Shown: one piece after another, positions 27,701-35,210 of the stretch
How the letters are laid out: each line of letters starts with the position of its first letter
How positions within the stretch are numbered: the first letter of the stretch is position 1
Source: Scytonematopsis contorta HA4267-MV1
Lineage (GTDB): Bacteria > Cyanobacteriota > Cyanobacteriia > Cyanobacteriales > Nostocaceae
DNA length: 57,062 nucleotides
Direction of reading: 5' to 3'
NCBI GenBank assembly: GCA_019359035.1
Contig: JAHHIC010000098.1
Coordinates: 1-57,062 of the forward strand
Translations under genes and position numbers: made by a program
Notes under the pieces: generated by a model
The model's database searches: none
Seen by the model: only the letters and a program-made list of their open reading frames with translations
Told to the model about the DNA's origin: nothing

Positions 27701-28423
27701 GAAGCAGAACCGCTTTATCTCCAAGCTTTGGAGTTACATAAACGCATACCGGAAGAAAATCATCTCAATATTGCTACCAGCTTAAACAATTTAGCTGGAC
27801 TCTACAAATCAATCGGGAAGTATGATGAAGCAGAACCGCTTTTTCTCCAAGCTTTAGAGTTAAGAAAACGCATACTTGGAGAAAACCATCCCGACTATGC
27901 TCAAAGCTTAAACAATTTAGCTGAACTCTACTACAAACAAGGAAAGTATGATAAAGCAGAACCGCTTTTTCTCCAAGCTTTGGAGTTAATAAAATGTATA
28001 CTCGGAGAAAATCATCCCAACTATGCTCGAAGCTTGAACAATCTAGCTTCTCTCTACAAATCAATCGGAAAATATGATGAAGTAGAACTGCTTTTTCTCC
28101 AAGCTTTGGAATTAACAAAACGCATACTCGGAGAAAATCATCCCGACTATGCTACCAGCTTAAACAATTTAGCTGGACTCTACTACAAACAAGGAAATTA
28201 TAATGAAGCAGAACCGCTTTTTCTCCAAGCTTTGGAGTTAACAAAACGTATACTGGGGGAAAATCATCCAAATACACTCAAACTCAAGCAAAATTTAACT
28301 GTTTGCTGGGTTGACGGAATTGAAAACGGTCATTTATCAATTGAAGTATTGTGCAAAAACCCCCTTTTCATCCAAATAATAACAGAGCTATCTCAAAATA
28401 AAACAACAAAGGTTCTTGGTTAA
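24791..28423 (+). CDS. NB-ARC STAND ATPase with 15-16 TPR repeats (NLR-like sensor)
   Basis: In this 1210-aa protein, residues 1-85 are the Asn/Gln/Ser-rich linker shared with the CHAT protein (KYDQREANIAGFVD at 50-63). The NB-ARC domain follows: P-loop GMGGVGKT (131-138), Walker B LIVFDDV (213-219), RVLITTR (236-242), GYLPLG (291-296). A winged-helix-like part leads to residues about 520-1160, a run of 42-residue kinesin-light-chain-type TPRs (LGENHPDYA.SLNNLA.LY...GKYDEAEPL). STAND proteins bind a trigger through the repeats, oligomerise and switch on an effector. This one lacks its own effector domain, which fits a separate CHAT effector. Confidence 0.88.
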   Translation: MNQENKEHQTQINDSGTLNVVDNTSATNQSAQGTGNNLSINNNTYNSIKYDQREANIAGFVDKAESGSTINITQNNTQNNIYQTSREPIKPANKIPHQGTPHFVGRDNELAFIHEKLNQQNNTVAISAVAGMGGVGKTELAVKYAREHINDYPGGVCWFSVRSSNIATEILTFAKNDLQLEVPQKDFQEQPLTLEKQIDWCWRNWQPPDGVVLIVFDDVTDSENFADYLPKNNRFRVLITTRLREIYANIEEISLDVLSPEEALSLFTNIVGEKKVDKELEIAKEICKWLGYLPLGIELVGRYIAKKPPHFTLAKMLEQLKQQRLEQEAINPKQKTLSTAQLGVKAAFQLSWLELDEQTQKFAALLSLFATEIFAWDWVESITGSLNWDDNDVNKAIEELYQRHLLNSLEESDIFYYKTHTLIREFLQDQLAALPEIDEFKRAFVGTFIEIAQTIPDSPTLGDIIKIKNAIPHLTEVAEKLIDVVSDEDLIWAFFGNTTFYHGQGLYTLASPWYEQCVSVVKYRLGENHPYYATSLNNLAFLYKSIGKYDEAEPLYLQALELRKRILGENHPDYATSLNDLAVLYYLIGKYDEAETLYLQALELIERIVGENHPDYAQSLHNLASLYYVIGKYDEAETLYLQALELIKCILGENHPDYAISLNNLAELYYLIGKYDEAEELYLQVLELTKCILGENHPDYAISLNNLANLYQSQEKYDETEALYLQALELHKRILGENHPHYAMSLNNLANLYQSQGKYNEAEPLFIQALELHKHILGENHFHYAISLNNLALLYNFQKKYDEAEPLFIQALELHKRILGENHPHYAMSLNNLANLYKSIGKYDKAEPLFLQALELTKRTLGKNHPNYARSLNHLAFLYCLQGKYDEAEPLFLQDWELTKHILGESHPDYAQSLKNLANLYQSQGKYNEAEPFFLQALELTKCILGENHPHYATSLNDLALIYDKQGKYDEAEPLYLQALELHKRIPEENHLNIATSLNNLAGLYKSIGKYDEAEPLFLQALELRKRILGENHPDYAQSLNNLAELYYKQGKYDKAEPLFLQALELIKCILGENHPNYARSLNNLASLYKSIGKYDEVELLFLQALELTKRILGENHPDYATSLNNLAGLYYKQGNYNEAEPLFLQALELTKRILGENHPNTLKLKQNLTVCWVDGIENGHLSIEVLCKNPLFIQIITELSQNKTTKVLG
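26350..28270 (+). repeat. 126-bp tandem repeats encoding the TPR array
   Basis: About 15 head-to-tail 126-bp units encode the TPRs. They are so alike at DNA level (CTCCAAGCTTTGGAGTTA and GGAGAAAATCATCCC recur almost unchanged) that recent duplication or gene conversion is likely. Unit number may vary between strains. Confidence 0.85.
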
Positions 28424-28473
28424 TATTGATACTTTTCAAACATCCCTTTAAATCAAATTATCAAAATAAATTA

Positions 28474-29277
28474 TCAAATCCCAGGTACTTTAATTAAAAT
28501 ATTTCTTGTAACCAAAGTTTCAAATTGACTGACCATAGCCTTAGCAGCAATCGAATCAGTTATAAGCACACCAGCTTCAATATTACGTTTATGAGCAGCT
28601 TCAGTAAAATTGGCAGAAGTTACCAGCAACCTTTCTTCATCCACAACCACACATTTAGCGTGCAGACAAGCCTTTGCAATACCACCGATAGCAAGAGAGC
28701 GAGGGTCATAAAACACGAATGGTAAACGTTCCCCAAACCATATTTCTTGACGAAAAGTAGTTGCAAATTCCCTTAAAATTGTGGAATCCGGTTGTCGGCT
28801 ATTGTGTGGTCTTTTGACATTCAGAAACATTCTCACATTTAGGTTTGGGTTAATATCCATCCTTTCTACCAGCGTACCAAACAACCCTCGCGCTTTTTCC
28901 CCCTTGTCAACAGCAAAACTAGAAATTAAAATGCTACTTTGAGCAGCATTAAATAATTCCCGTACAACCACGCTCGTATCCCGACTAGACGAACCCACAA
29001 CTTCCTCCCCAGTCCAAACTAACTCAACACCATCCCGATTTGATTGAGACAGTTTTCGTTCTTGTGCGAGTAAGCGAAGCATATACACAATATGGATTGC
29101 AGTCATTCCCATTTGGTGGAGACTTTGTAATTCCGTCGCAATACCGTTACGCATCGCAGCAGGTACAATTCCCGTCAGAGAAGCAGCATAATAAGGAGCA
29201 ACTAACCTACCAGTTTCCAAAGCCGCAGCTAAACCAATCAGTGCAGGACGGCTAAGCTCGTGTAAAATAGACATCAT
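28474..29277 (-). CDS. drmC: DISARM phospholipase-D-domain protein DrmC
   Basis: This 267-aa protein has one HKD motif near the C-terminus (HAKCVVVDEERLLVTSANFT, His/Lys/Asp then Asn). That is half of a PLD active site, so it would work as a dimer. Residues 1-90 are helical. It lies 74 bases after drmB on the same strand, the usual drmA-drmB-drmC order. DrmC has been described as a non-essential or supporting part of DISARM with a nuclease-like fold. Identity rests on the motif plus neighbours. Confidence 0.85.
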   Translation of the reverse strand: MMSILHELSRPALIGLAAALETGRLVAPYYAASLTGIVPAAMRNGIATELQSLHQMGMTAIHIVYMLRLLAQERKLSQSNRDGVELVWTGEEVVGSSSRDTSVVVRELFNAAQSSILISSFAVDKGEKARGLFGTLVERMDINPNLNVRMFLNVKRPHNSRQPDSTILREFATTFRQEIWFGERLPFVFYDPRSLAIGGIAKACLHAKCVVVDEERLLVTSANFTEAAHKRNIEAGVLITDSIAAKAMVSQFETLVTRNILIKVPGI

Positions 29278-29351
29278 ATCAAATCCAGATGTACGACCAT
29301 AATAAAATATTCCTAAATTCTTAGCGTCTTAGCGTCTCTGCGTGAGCTTTA

Positions 29352-31220
29352 TCAGACAACATCATCAGAAAAAAATGCAGCACCCGCAGCTTCCACCGTA
29401 TTAACCACAAGCGCTCGGTCAAGAAACTCATTACGTCGTTCGCAAGAAGTCTCAGCAATTAACAAACAACCGTGACAAGCAGCACCATGAAGAAAACGTT
29501 CCTCTTGACTATCATCAGGTCTATGTTGAGCGCAAACCGGGTCATTAGAACAGAGCTTACCAAACTCAATAGCAGACACTAAGTGATGTTCAATACGTTT
29601 ACCCACCTGTACCAAACCACCCAAAGTACCTTCCGACCCAGACGTCCCCGTATAAAGTAAAATACCATATCCCGACTCCCCAGCATATATGCGCTCCCGA
29701 ATAGAACTAGCAGCATAACCGCATTCCAGAGAAACTGTCGTAATCAAAAGATGAGAAAGAGAATGCAACATAACATAAGGTAAACCTGGAAATTTAGCCT
29801 TATCCAGCGCAACTCCCCGACGAACACACCATTGACTGAACCCATTAACCAACTCCCGTCCCCGATTTATTACCGCTTCTCGTTTTTGCCATTCTTCAAT
29901 TGCAGACTTATTAAAAGCGATAAAAACTCCTTCCCCCTTATTTTCAATAGCAGGAACCCAACTAGGTTCAACATCCAACGCAGCACGACGTACCTCAAGA
30001 GATAATTCACCATCAATATCAGGCATTTCTGCTTCAAACCGGGTAAAACCGACTTGAGCAATCACCTCACGCAAACGATGTACCAACACAATTCGGTCAA
30101 CACAGCCAGCAAGTATAGTCCCTAAACCATCAAACTTGCGAGTACGAGCATAAAAATCTCCATCTGGTACATCCTCTCCAACTTCTTCAGGACTGGATAA
30201 CAACGCTTCTATTTCCACCTGTTTAATGCTCTTAGGTTTAGGAGTGTCCCCTTTTGAACGTCGCTCAATTTCTGCCCAAACAGCAGCATCGCTAAAACCT
30301 TCTAAAGCACTTGCAACTTTTGGTCTACGACGTTCCTTACGAACATCATCTAAATCTCCCAACCACTTCAGATGGTCTTCATAAACTAAATTAACACCAT
30401 CCTTGAGCTTTTGGTCAGAATCAGGAATAGAAATAACACTAAGCGTCTGAGAAAAATAAGCATTACTAGCAGACCTTACCAACAAGCGGTTTTTCTCAGG
30501 TCTATCAGTATCAGGAGCCACACATTGTTCAGACGCACCAACTCCCAACCAAGGACGTTTTCCTTCACATTTCCCCAAAAGTCCAGGGATAGTAGCATCA
30601 GAAAGAGGACGGCGTTTTTTGCATTGCTCGCAGCGGACAAAAATATCAGCAAAATCATTCCCCGTTCCACCTTCATCCAACCATAATAATGCTGGACAAT
30701 TGCTGCGACAGTCAGAATTAACAAAAATATACCAATCAATATCACTAATATGACCGTTTAAACAAGCTTGAACAAAACGTACTGGAACAACAGGATATGT
30801 TCTTTTATCTTCACCAAAATATTTTCCTTTTTTCAAACGTCCCCAAGGAATTAAAGGTCTTGTTTGATAATCTTTACCACTCTGAGATGTCCATTTTTCA
30901 TCACCTATTTGAGCAACAAACCAAGCCGGAAAAGTAAAAACTTTGATACCAGTACGCGGTGCAATCGGGTCTTGATTTGCAGCGGGTGGTGCGTACATAT
31001 CAACCTTATTAATATCCAAAAGCTCAGCAACCCTAGCTGCAAGTCTATCTTCATAAATTGGCTGATTGCGATACCCATCCCAATGATTTATACCACTAAT
31101 TAACACAGAATAATTCGGTAAATCCGTCATAGAACCAGAACCAAAAGTAGATATAATCTGGCTTTGACGAATTTCTCCAGAAGGAGGTTGTTTCTTACCT
31201 TGCGTTTTTTTCTTTTGCAC
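29352..31220 (-). CDS. drmB: DISARM DUF1998 protein DrmB
   Basis: This 622-aa protein contains the DUF1998 signature near residues 480-560 (YVMLHSLSHLL, then CGYAASSIRERIY and GILLYTGTSGSEGTLGGL). Several Cys pairs probably bind zinc: CRSNC, CEQCKKRRP and, near the end, CHGCLLIAETSC. DUF1998 proteins pair with the adjacent DrmA helicase; together they bind and scan DNA in DISARM. It starts 103 bases after the drmA stop, across a heptamer repeat. The frame is complete. Confidence 0.9.
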   Translation of the reverse strand: MQKKKTQGKKQPPSGEIRQSQIISTFGSGSMTDLPNYSVLISGINHWDGYRNQPIYEDRLAARVAELLDINKVDMYAPPAANQDPIAPRTGIKVFTFPAWFVAQIGDEKWTSQSGKDYQTRPLIPWGRLKKGKYFGEDKRTYPVVPVRFVQACLNGHISDIDWYIFVNSDCRSNCPALLWLDEGGTGNDFADIFVRCEQCKKRRPLSDATIPGLLGKCEGKRPWLGVGASEQCVAPDTDRPEKNRLLVRSASNAYFSQTLSVISIPDSDQKLKDGVNLVYEDHLKWLGDLDDVRKERRRPKVASALEGFSDAAVWAEIERRSKGDTPKPKSIKQVEIEALLSSPEEVGEDVPDGDFYARTRKFDGLGTILAGCVDRIVLVHRLREVIAQVGFTRFEAEMPDIDGELSLEVRRAALDVEPSWVPAIENKGEGVFIAFNKSAIEEWQKREAVINRGRELVNGFSQWCVRRGVALDKAKFPGLPYVMLHSLSHLLITTVSLECGYAASSIRERIYAGESGYGILLYTGTSGSEGTLGGLVQVGKRIEHHLVSAIEFGKLCSNDPVCAQHRPDDSQEERFLHGAACHGCLLIAETSCERRNEFLDRALVVNTVEAAGAAFFSDDVV

Positions 31221-31232
31221 TCTTTATTATCC

Positions 31233-31317
31233 TAATTGGTAATTGGTAATTGGTAATTGGTAATTGGTAATTGCGGATTGGTAATTGGTAATTGGTAATT
31301 GGTAATCGGTAATTGCG
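31233..31317. repeat. TAATTGG heptamer tandem repeat
   Basis: About eleven near-perfect TAATTGG units (with GCGGAT and ATCGG variants) fill the gap between drmB and drmA. Such short tandem repeats are typical of heterocyst-forming cyanobacteria. Confidence 0.85.
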
Positions 31318-31323
31318 AATTGC

Positions 31324-34300
31324 TTAATCTTCTTCCACCTCCTCAATATTATTTGGATTAACAACCCAAAGATTTACAGACGGTTCCACATCCCGTAAAC
31401 TACGTTGTGCTTTAAACTTCTGAGCAACTTGCTTTTGATTAGCCAGTTCCGGGTCAAGAAAATCATAAAGCAACGGAGGAGCAGAACCAACTTCCTGCTG
31501 ATATTGAAGTTGACCCTTTTCGCTAGCTATTGATTCCCATGCATCCAAAAGGTCGTGAACACGCGCTCTAATCTTTAAACGCAACCTTTCCGCTTCCACC
31601 GCATCTAATTCTTCGTCATGAACTTCCGCACGTTCAGCAATAACATCCGCAACAAAATTCAACCGTCCCCGATGACTTGCAATATCAGCAGCCTTCAAAG
31701 GAGCAGTCATACTCTCATAACCCAAACGTGCTAACGCAACAGTAATACCTGCAATACCTCGGTCAACAGCACGAGGAGAAAAAGGAGTAACACTGGTAGC
31801 TTCCACAGCACGATAAAAAGAAGTGTGCCACGTCTGAAAACGTTCGTAATGCGACCTGTCACGGGGTCGGTGAATATTAAGCAAAGTTACAACTAAACCA
31901 GGTCGATTTTCATCCCTACCTACACGACTTGTTGCTTGAATATACTCAGCAGCGGTTTTTGGTTGACCGAGAACCACCATTAAACCCAAACGAGTAATAT
32001 CCAAACCTACAGAAATCATATTAGTAGCAAGTACCACATCAACCCTTTCCTTCTCATGGAAAGGTAGCTGCAAACGGCGTTTTGTTTCTGCTACTTTATT
32101 AGTACTGACACGAGAAGTAAGCTCGCAAGGTTCATCGTCTATTCTCCGGTCAGCAAATAAACCAGAAGTTTCATTTTCTCTCAACCGCAGACTGTAGCGT
32201 TTGAGACGAGCATTCACCTCATCTTCAACAATACGACGGCTACCCCCCAGCTCGCGCAACGAGTTAAAATATCCCAATAGCGTCATGTAAGGGTCTGCTG
32301 GATTTTGAGGATTTTTTGCTCCGGAAGCTGCTATCCACTCTTTTTGTGATGCACCCAATAATGCCAGATAAGTCCGCAGTAAAACAACTTTTAAACTTCG
32401 ACCTTGAGCAGCTATCCCCAAATAAGTACGTGGGTTCTTTTCGCTAACAGCAACAGTTTTGGCAAAAAAAGAATCGCGCAAATCTGGTCCTGGTGGTGGG
32501 AAAACATCAACTCTGTCTCGTCCAAACAATCCCCGTATTTGTCGAGTAGCTCGTCTAACGGTTGCAGTTGAAGCAATAATTTTGGGACGAATTGTTTTAT
32601 CATCAACCTTCCTACTACTGAGCGCATCAATCGCAGTTTCATACAAACCAGCCATCGTTCCCAAAGGTCCAGAAATCAAATGTAATTCGTCCTGAATAAT
32701 TAAATCTGGAGGTAAAAGCTTACCATTTGGTAAAGGACGACCTTGTTTTTGAGTATCAGCAGACCCATAAAAACCATCTCCGTCATTGTAATGAGTCACT
32801 TGACCAAACAAAGCAGCCGTTTGACCAATCCAAGGAAGATTAGCAAATTTATCAACAGTAGCAATAATAAAACAAGGTAAACGGCGATAAATTGGTTCGT
32901 CAACCGCAATAATCGGTAATGGACGATTACTCCTAAACATACACCTGTTTATTCCATTAGCTGTCCCATTCGTATGTTGTTTGCGATTGCAACAAATAAT
33001 CCGAAGATTAGCAGGTCGGTCAGCGTCAGGTAATAATTGGAATGAATTGCTAGTAAATTTTTCCCCACACCAAGGGCAATTTTCTAAAGGAATTGGAGAA
33101 GGTTTAATTTTCGGGTCATTTTGGAAAGCAATAGTGCGAGCGCGCGCAGAATTTTGGTCATTGTCTCCTTTTTTACCCATTTTATTAGGTGTAGCAGCCA
33201 TTCCCACCCACAAACCAATTTCAAAAGGATGATGACCAAGCTTTTCTGGGTTTTTCTCTCGTTCAAGTTCCAAAGCACAAATAAGAGTAGCTGCACGACC
33301 TAACTGGTCAAGAGTTAAAAGCCTCAAAGTATACCGCATTAACACGCTTAAACCAGCAGAACTAATACCGGGATTTTGCAAACGTCGCAGAACAAGAGTA
33401 AAAGCAGCAAGTCCCAAATAAGCCTCCGTTTTACCACCACCAGTAGGAAAAAATAGCAGGTCAACTAATTCCCGGTCAGGATGCAGAGGGTTAGCAATTC
33501 CTGCGATATTCATCAACAAAAAAGCCAGCTGAAAAGGTCTCCATTTCGGAGGTGACGATTCGTCAGGAGACTTATCCGTATCATGAGTTCCACGCTGACG
33601 GATAGCCGTAGCAATCGCTCGGTTAGCAATTTGAAACGCATCAAAAATTAATGGGTCATCCAGCGCTGCTAACCCCGCATTAATGCGCTCGTTCGCGATA
33701 GCAGCACGGTCAAGGAGGTCTTGTGCAACCCTCGCTCGTTGCGGAGAAGCAGTGGGAGCTTTGGTTCTTTGGTCAGCAATCCACACTGTATAACTTGTGA
33801 CGATATCTCCCAGCATACTCCGTATTGTCGCCGCATCTTCTGCCGCAGCAATAGCTTCCATACTTAACTCAACACCGCTAACTTCCTCTGGAATCACCTT
33901 TTCGACATCAGCAGTCGGCATCCAAGCGGTGCATACTTTGTTACAGCTATTATCTAAATTGAGGTGAGCAACAGCAGAAACATTATGACCAACGACATAT
34001 TCATAAGCATCCCGATATTGTAAGTCTGCAACTTTTTCATCCCAATCATCACCACTTTGACCTCGTGGGTTAGGACGAGGAACAAAAGATTCTGTATTAT
34101 TTACCGTCAATTGAGCTTGAAAAATATAAGCTTTATCTCGCTCTTCATTATTAGTAGGAGAACGATAGTTAACAATAAACAGAGCTATAGAACAAGTCCC
34201 TGCTGGTAAATTGTTAGAAGAAGTAACCGAACGATTGGTTACAACTAACTGTAAACCTTCGCTATTAGGAATTTCGTATTTTACAGTTTTAGTTTTAGCT

Positions 34301-34788
34301 GTAGAAAGAATATTTAAATCAATAGTTAATACCGCTTGACGAGGAGTGCGTTGCCAATGTCCAGAAGTGCGACTTTGTAATACAGTTTCAGCTTTCTTCT
34401 CCTCTTCTTCTTGATGCTCAGCAATTGGATTATAGTCTCCCCATTCCACAGTAACATTGAGATTTGCTGTATCTTTAGAGACTAGAAAACTTAAACCCAT
34501 CGAAGAGGGAAAAAAAGCTTTCCTGGCAGAGGCTGCTTCCGGGGTATTTTCATCATCTCCCCCTGCGTTACGACTGAGTTGACTTACTTCCTCATCACCT
34601 GCATCATCCGAACGCTGGTTTACCGAAGCTTCATAGGGAACTAAAAAACCCGTGAGATACCACATTGAAGGGGATTGAGGCAAAATTTCCTCTGCCATTT
34701 CTAAATCATCGGCTGTCGGCCCCACTAAATCTAGTTGTAGGGTTTTAATGAGAGATGCGCGTACTTCAACGGGAGCGGTGGCTGGCAT
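31324..34788 (-). CDS. drmA: DISARM helicase DrmA
   Basis: This 1154-aa protein has superfamily-2 helicase motifs: FFPTGGGKTEAYLGLA (motif I), IIQDELHLISG (DExH motif II), IIASTAT (III), then TNMISVGLDITRLGLM (V) and QATSRVGR (VI). The N-terminal 400 residues are strand-rich without known motifs. A four-Cys zinc candidate lies between motifs I and II (CPWCGEKF, later CCNRKQH). DrmA works with DrmB to engage incoming unmethylated DNA. It appears complete; the promoter would lie in the 34789-35210 gap. Confidence 0.92.
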   Translation of the reverse strand: MPATAPVEVRASLIKTLQLDLVGPTADDLEMAEEILPQSPSMWYLTGFLVPYEASVNQRSDDAGDEEVSQLSRNAGGDDENTPEAASARKAFFPSSMGLSFLVSKDTANLNVTVEWGDYNPIAEHQEEEEKKAETVLQSRTSGHWQRTPRQAVLTIDLNILSTAKTKTVKYEIPNSEGLQLVVTNRSVTSSNNLPAGTCSIALFIVNYRSPTNNEERDKAYIFQAQLTVNNTESFVPRPNPRGQSGDDWDEKVADLQYRDAYEYVVGHNVSAVAHLNLDNSCNKVCTAWMPTADVEKVIPEEVSGVELSMEAIAAAEDAATIRSMLGDIVTSYTVWIADQRTKAPTASPQRARVAQDLLDRAAIANERINAGLAALDDPLIFDAFQIANRAIATAIRQRGTHDTDKSPDESSPPKWRPFQLAFLLMNIAGIANPLHPDRELVDLLFFPTGGGKTEAYLGLAAFTLVLRRLQNPGISSAGLSVLMRYTLRLLTLDQLGRAATLICALELEREKNPEKLGHHPFEIGLWVGMAATPNKMGKKGDNDQNSARARTIAFQNDPKIKPSPIPLENCPWCGEKFTSNSFQLLPDADRPANLRIICCNRKQHTNGTANGINRCMFRSNRPLPIIAVDEPIYRRLPCFIIATVDKFANLPWIGQTAALFGQVTHYNDGDGFYGSADTQKQGRPLPNGKLLPPDLIIQDELHLISGPLGTMAGLYETAIDALSSRKVDDKTIRPKIIASTATVRRATRQIRGLFGRDRVDVFPPPGPDLRDSFFAKTVAVSEKNPRTYLGIAAQGRSLKVVLLRTYLALLGASQKEWIAASGAKNPQNPADPYMTLLGYFNSLRELGGSRRIVEDEVNARLKRYSLRLRENETSGLFADRRIDDEPCELTSRVSTNKVAETKRRLQLPFHEKERVDVVLATNMISVGLDITRLGLMVVLGQPKTAAEYIQATSRVGRDENRPGLVVTLLNIHRPRDRSHYERFQTWHTSFYRAVEATSVTPFSPRAVDRGIAGITVALARLGYESMTAPLKAADIASHRGRLNFVADVIAERAEVHDEELDAVEAERLRLKIRARVHDLLDAWESIASEKGQLQYQQEVGSAPPLLYDFLDPELANQKQVAQKFKAQRSLRDVEPSVNLWVVNPNNIEEVEED

Positions 34789-34880
34789 GTATTGCTTTTA
34801 ACTCTCTCTTTTGGGTCTGACTGGCAATTAACCATACATATTATATTGAATTAATTGGTAAAAGTGTTAAATGATACTGA

Positions 34881-34900
34881 TGATAATGATTATTTTATCA
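34881..34900. promoter_or_regulatory. Fur/Zur-box-like palindrome upstream of drmA
   Basis: TGATAATGATTATTTTATCA matches the 7-1-7 TGATAATnATTATCA pattern except for the last bases. It lies about 95 bases upstream of the drmA start, in a 422-bp gap (34789-35210) that otherwise holds only one doubtful short frame. Confidence 0.3.
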
Positions 34901-35048
34901 AATGTGGTGGGAAAGAATCCCTTTCCAAACATATCACCTTAACGGGGAGAGGTTTTATAAAGTAATTTGCAGGTAAATAACGTATATTTGTACTTATCGT
35001 GTAAAACTTATATAATTGATTGATGTTTTAAACTGTAGTGTGGGCAAG

Positions 35049-35168
35049 ATGTCTGCTTCAAGTAGCAAGCTTAAAATAGAGTTATCCAATGAACAGTCTT
35101 TTGATATATGGAATATATCTCGCCATGAAGATGAGACATTAGAGGATATATCAGAAACTGAATTATAA
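35049..35168 (+). CDS. Possible 39-aa acidic small protein
   Basis: The ATG frame runs 39 codons, beginning MSASSSKLKIEL and rich in Glu/Asp/Ser towards the end. It lies opposite the flanking genes in the drmA-Argonaute gap. There is no clear RBS, so it may be a real small protein or chance. Confidence 0.25.
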   Translation: MSASSSKLKIELSNEQSFDIWNISRHEDETLEDISETEL

Positions 35169-35210
35169 GACTTAGTTTTTTAATTTTCTGCTTAACATAA
35201 TCTCTTCTTT

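Noticed and set aside
26350-28270. CRISPR-like or non-coding satellite
   Set aside because: The 126-bp period is the coding unit of 42-residue TPRs in an intact frame.
34347-35044. Co-transcription of the Argonaute fusion with drmA
   Set aside because: A 422-bp gap with its own candidate regulatory palindrome separates them; a single transcript cannot be inferred.
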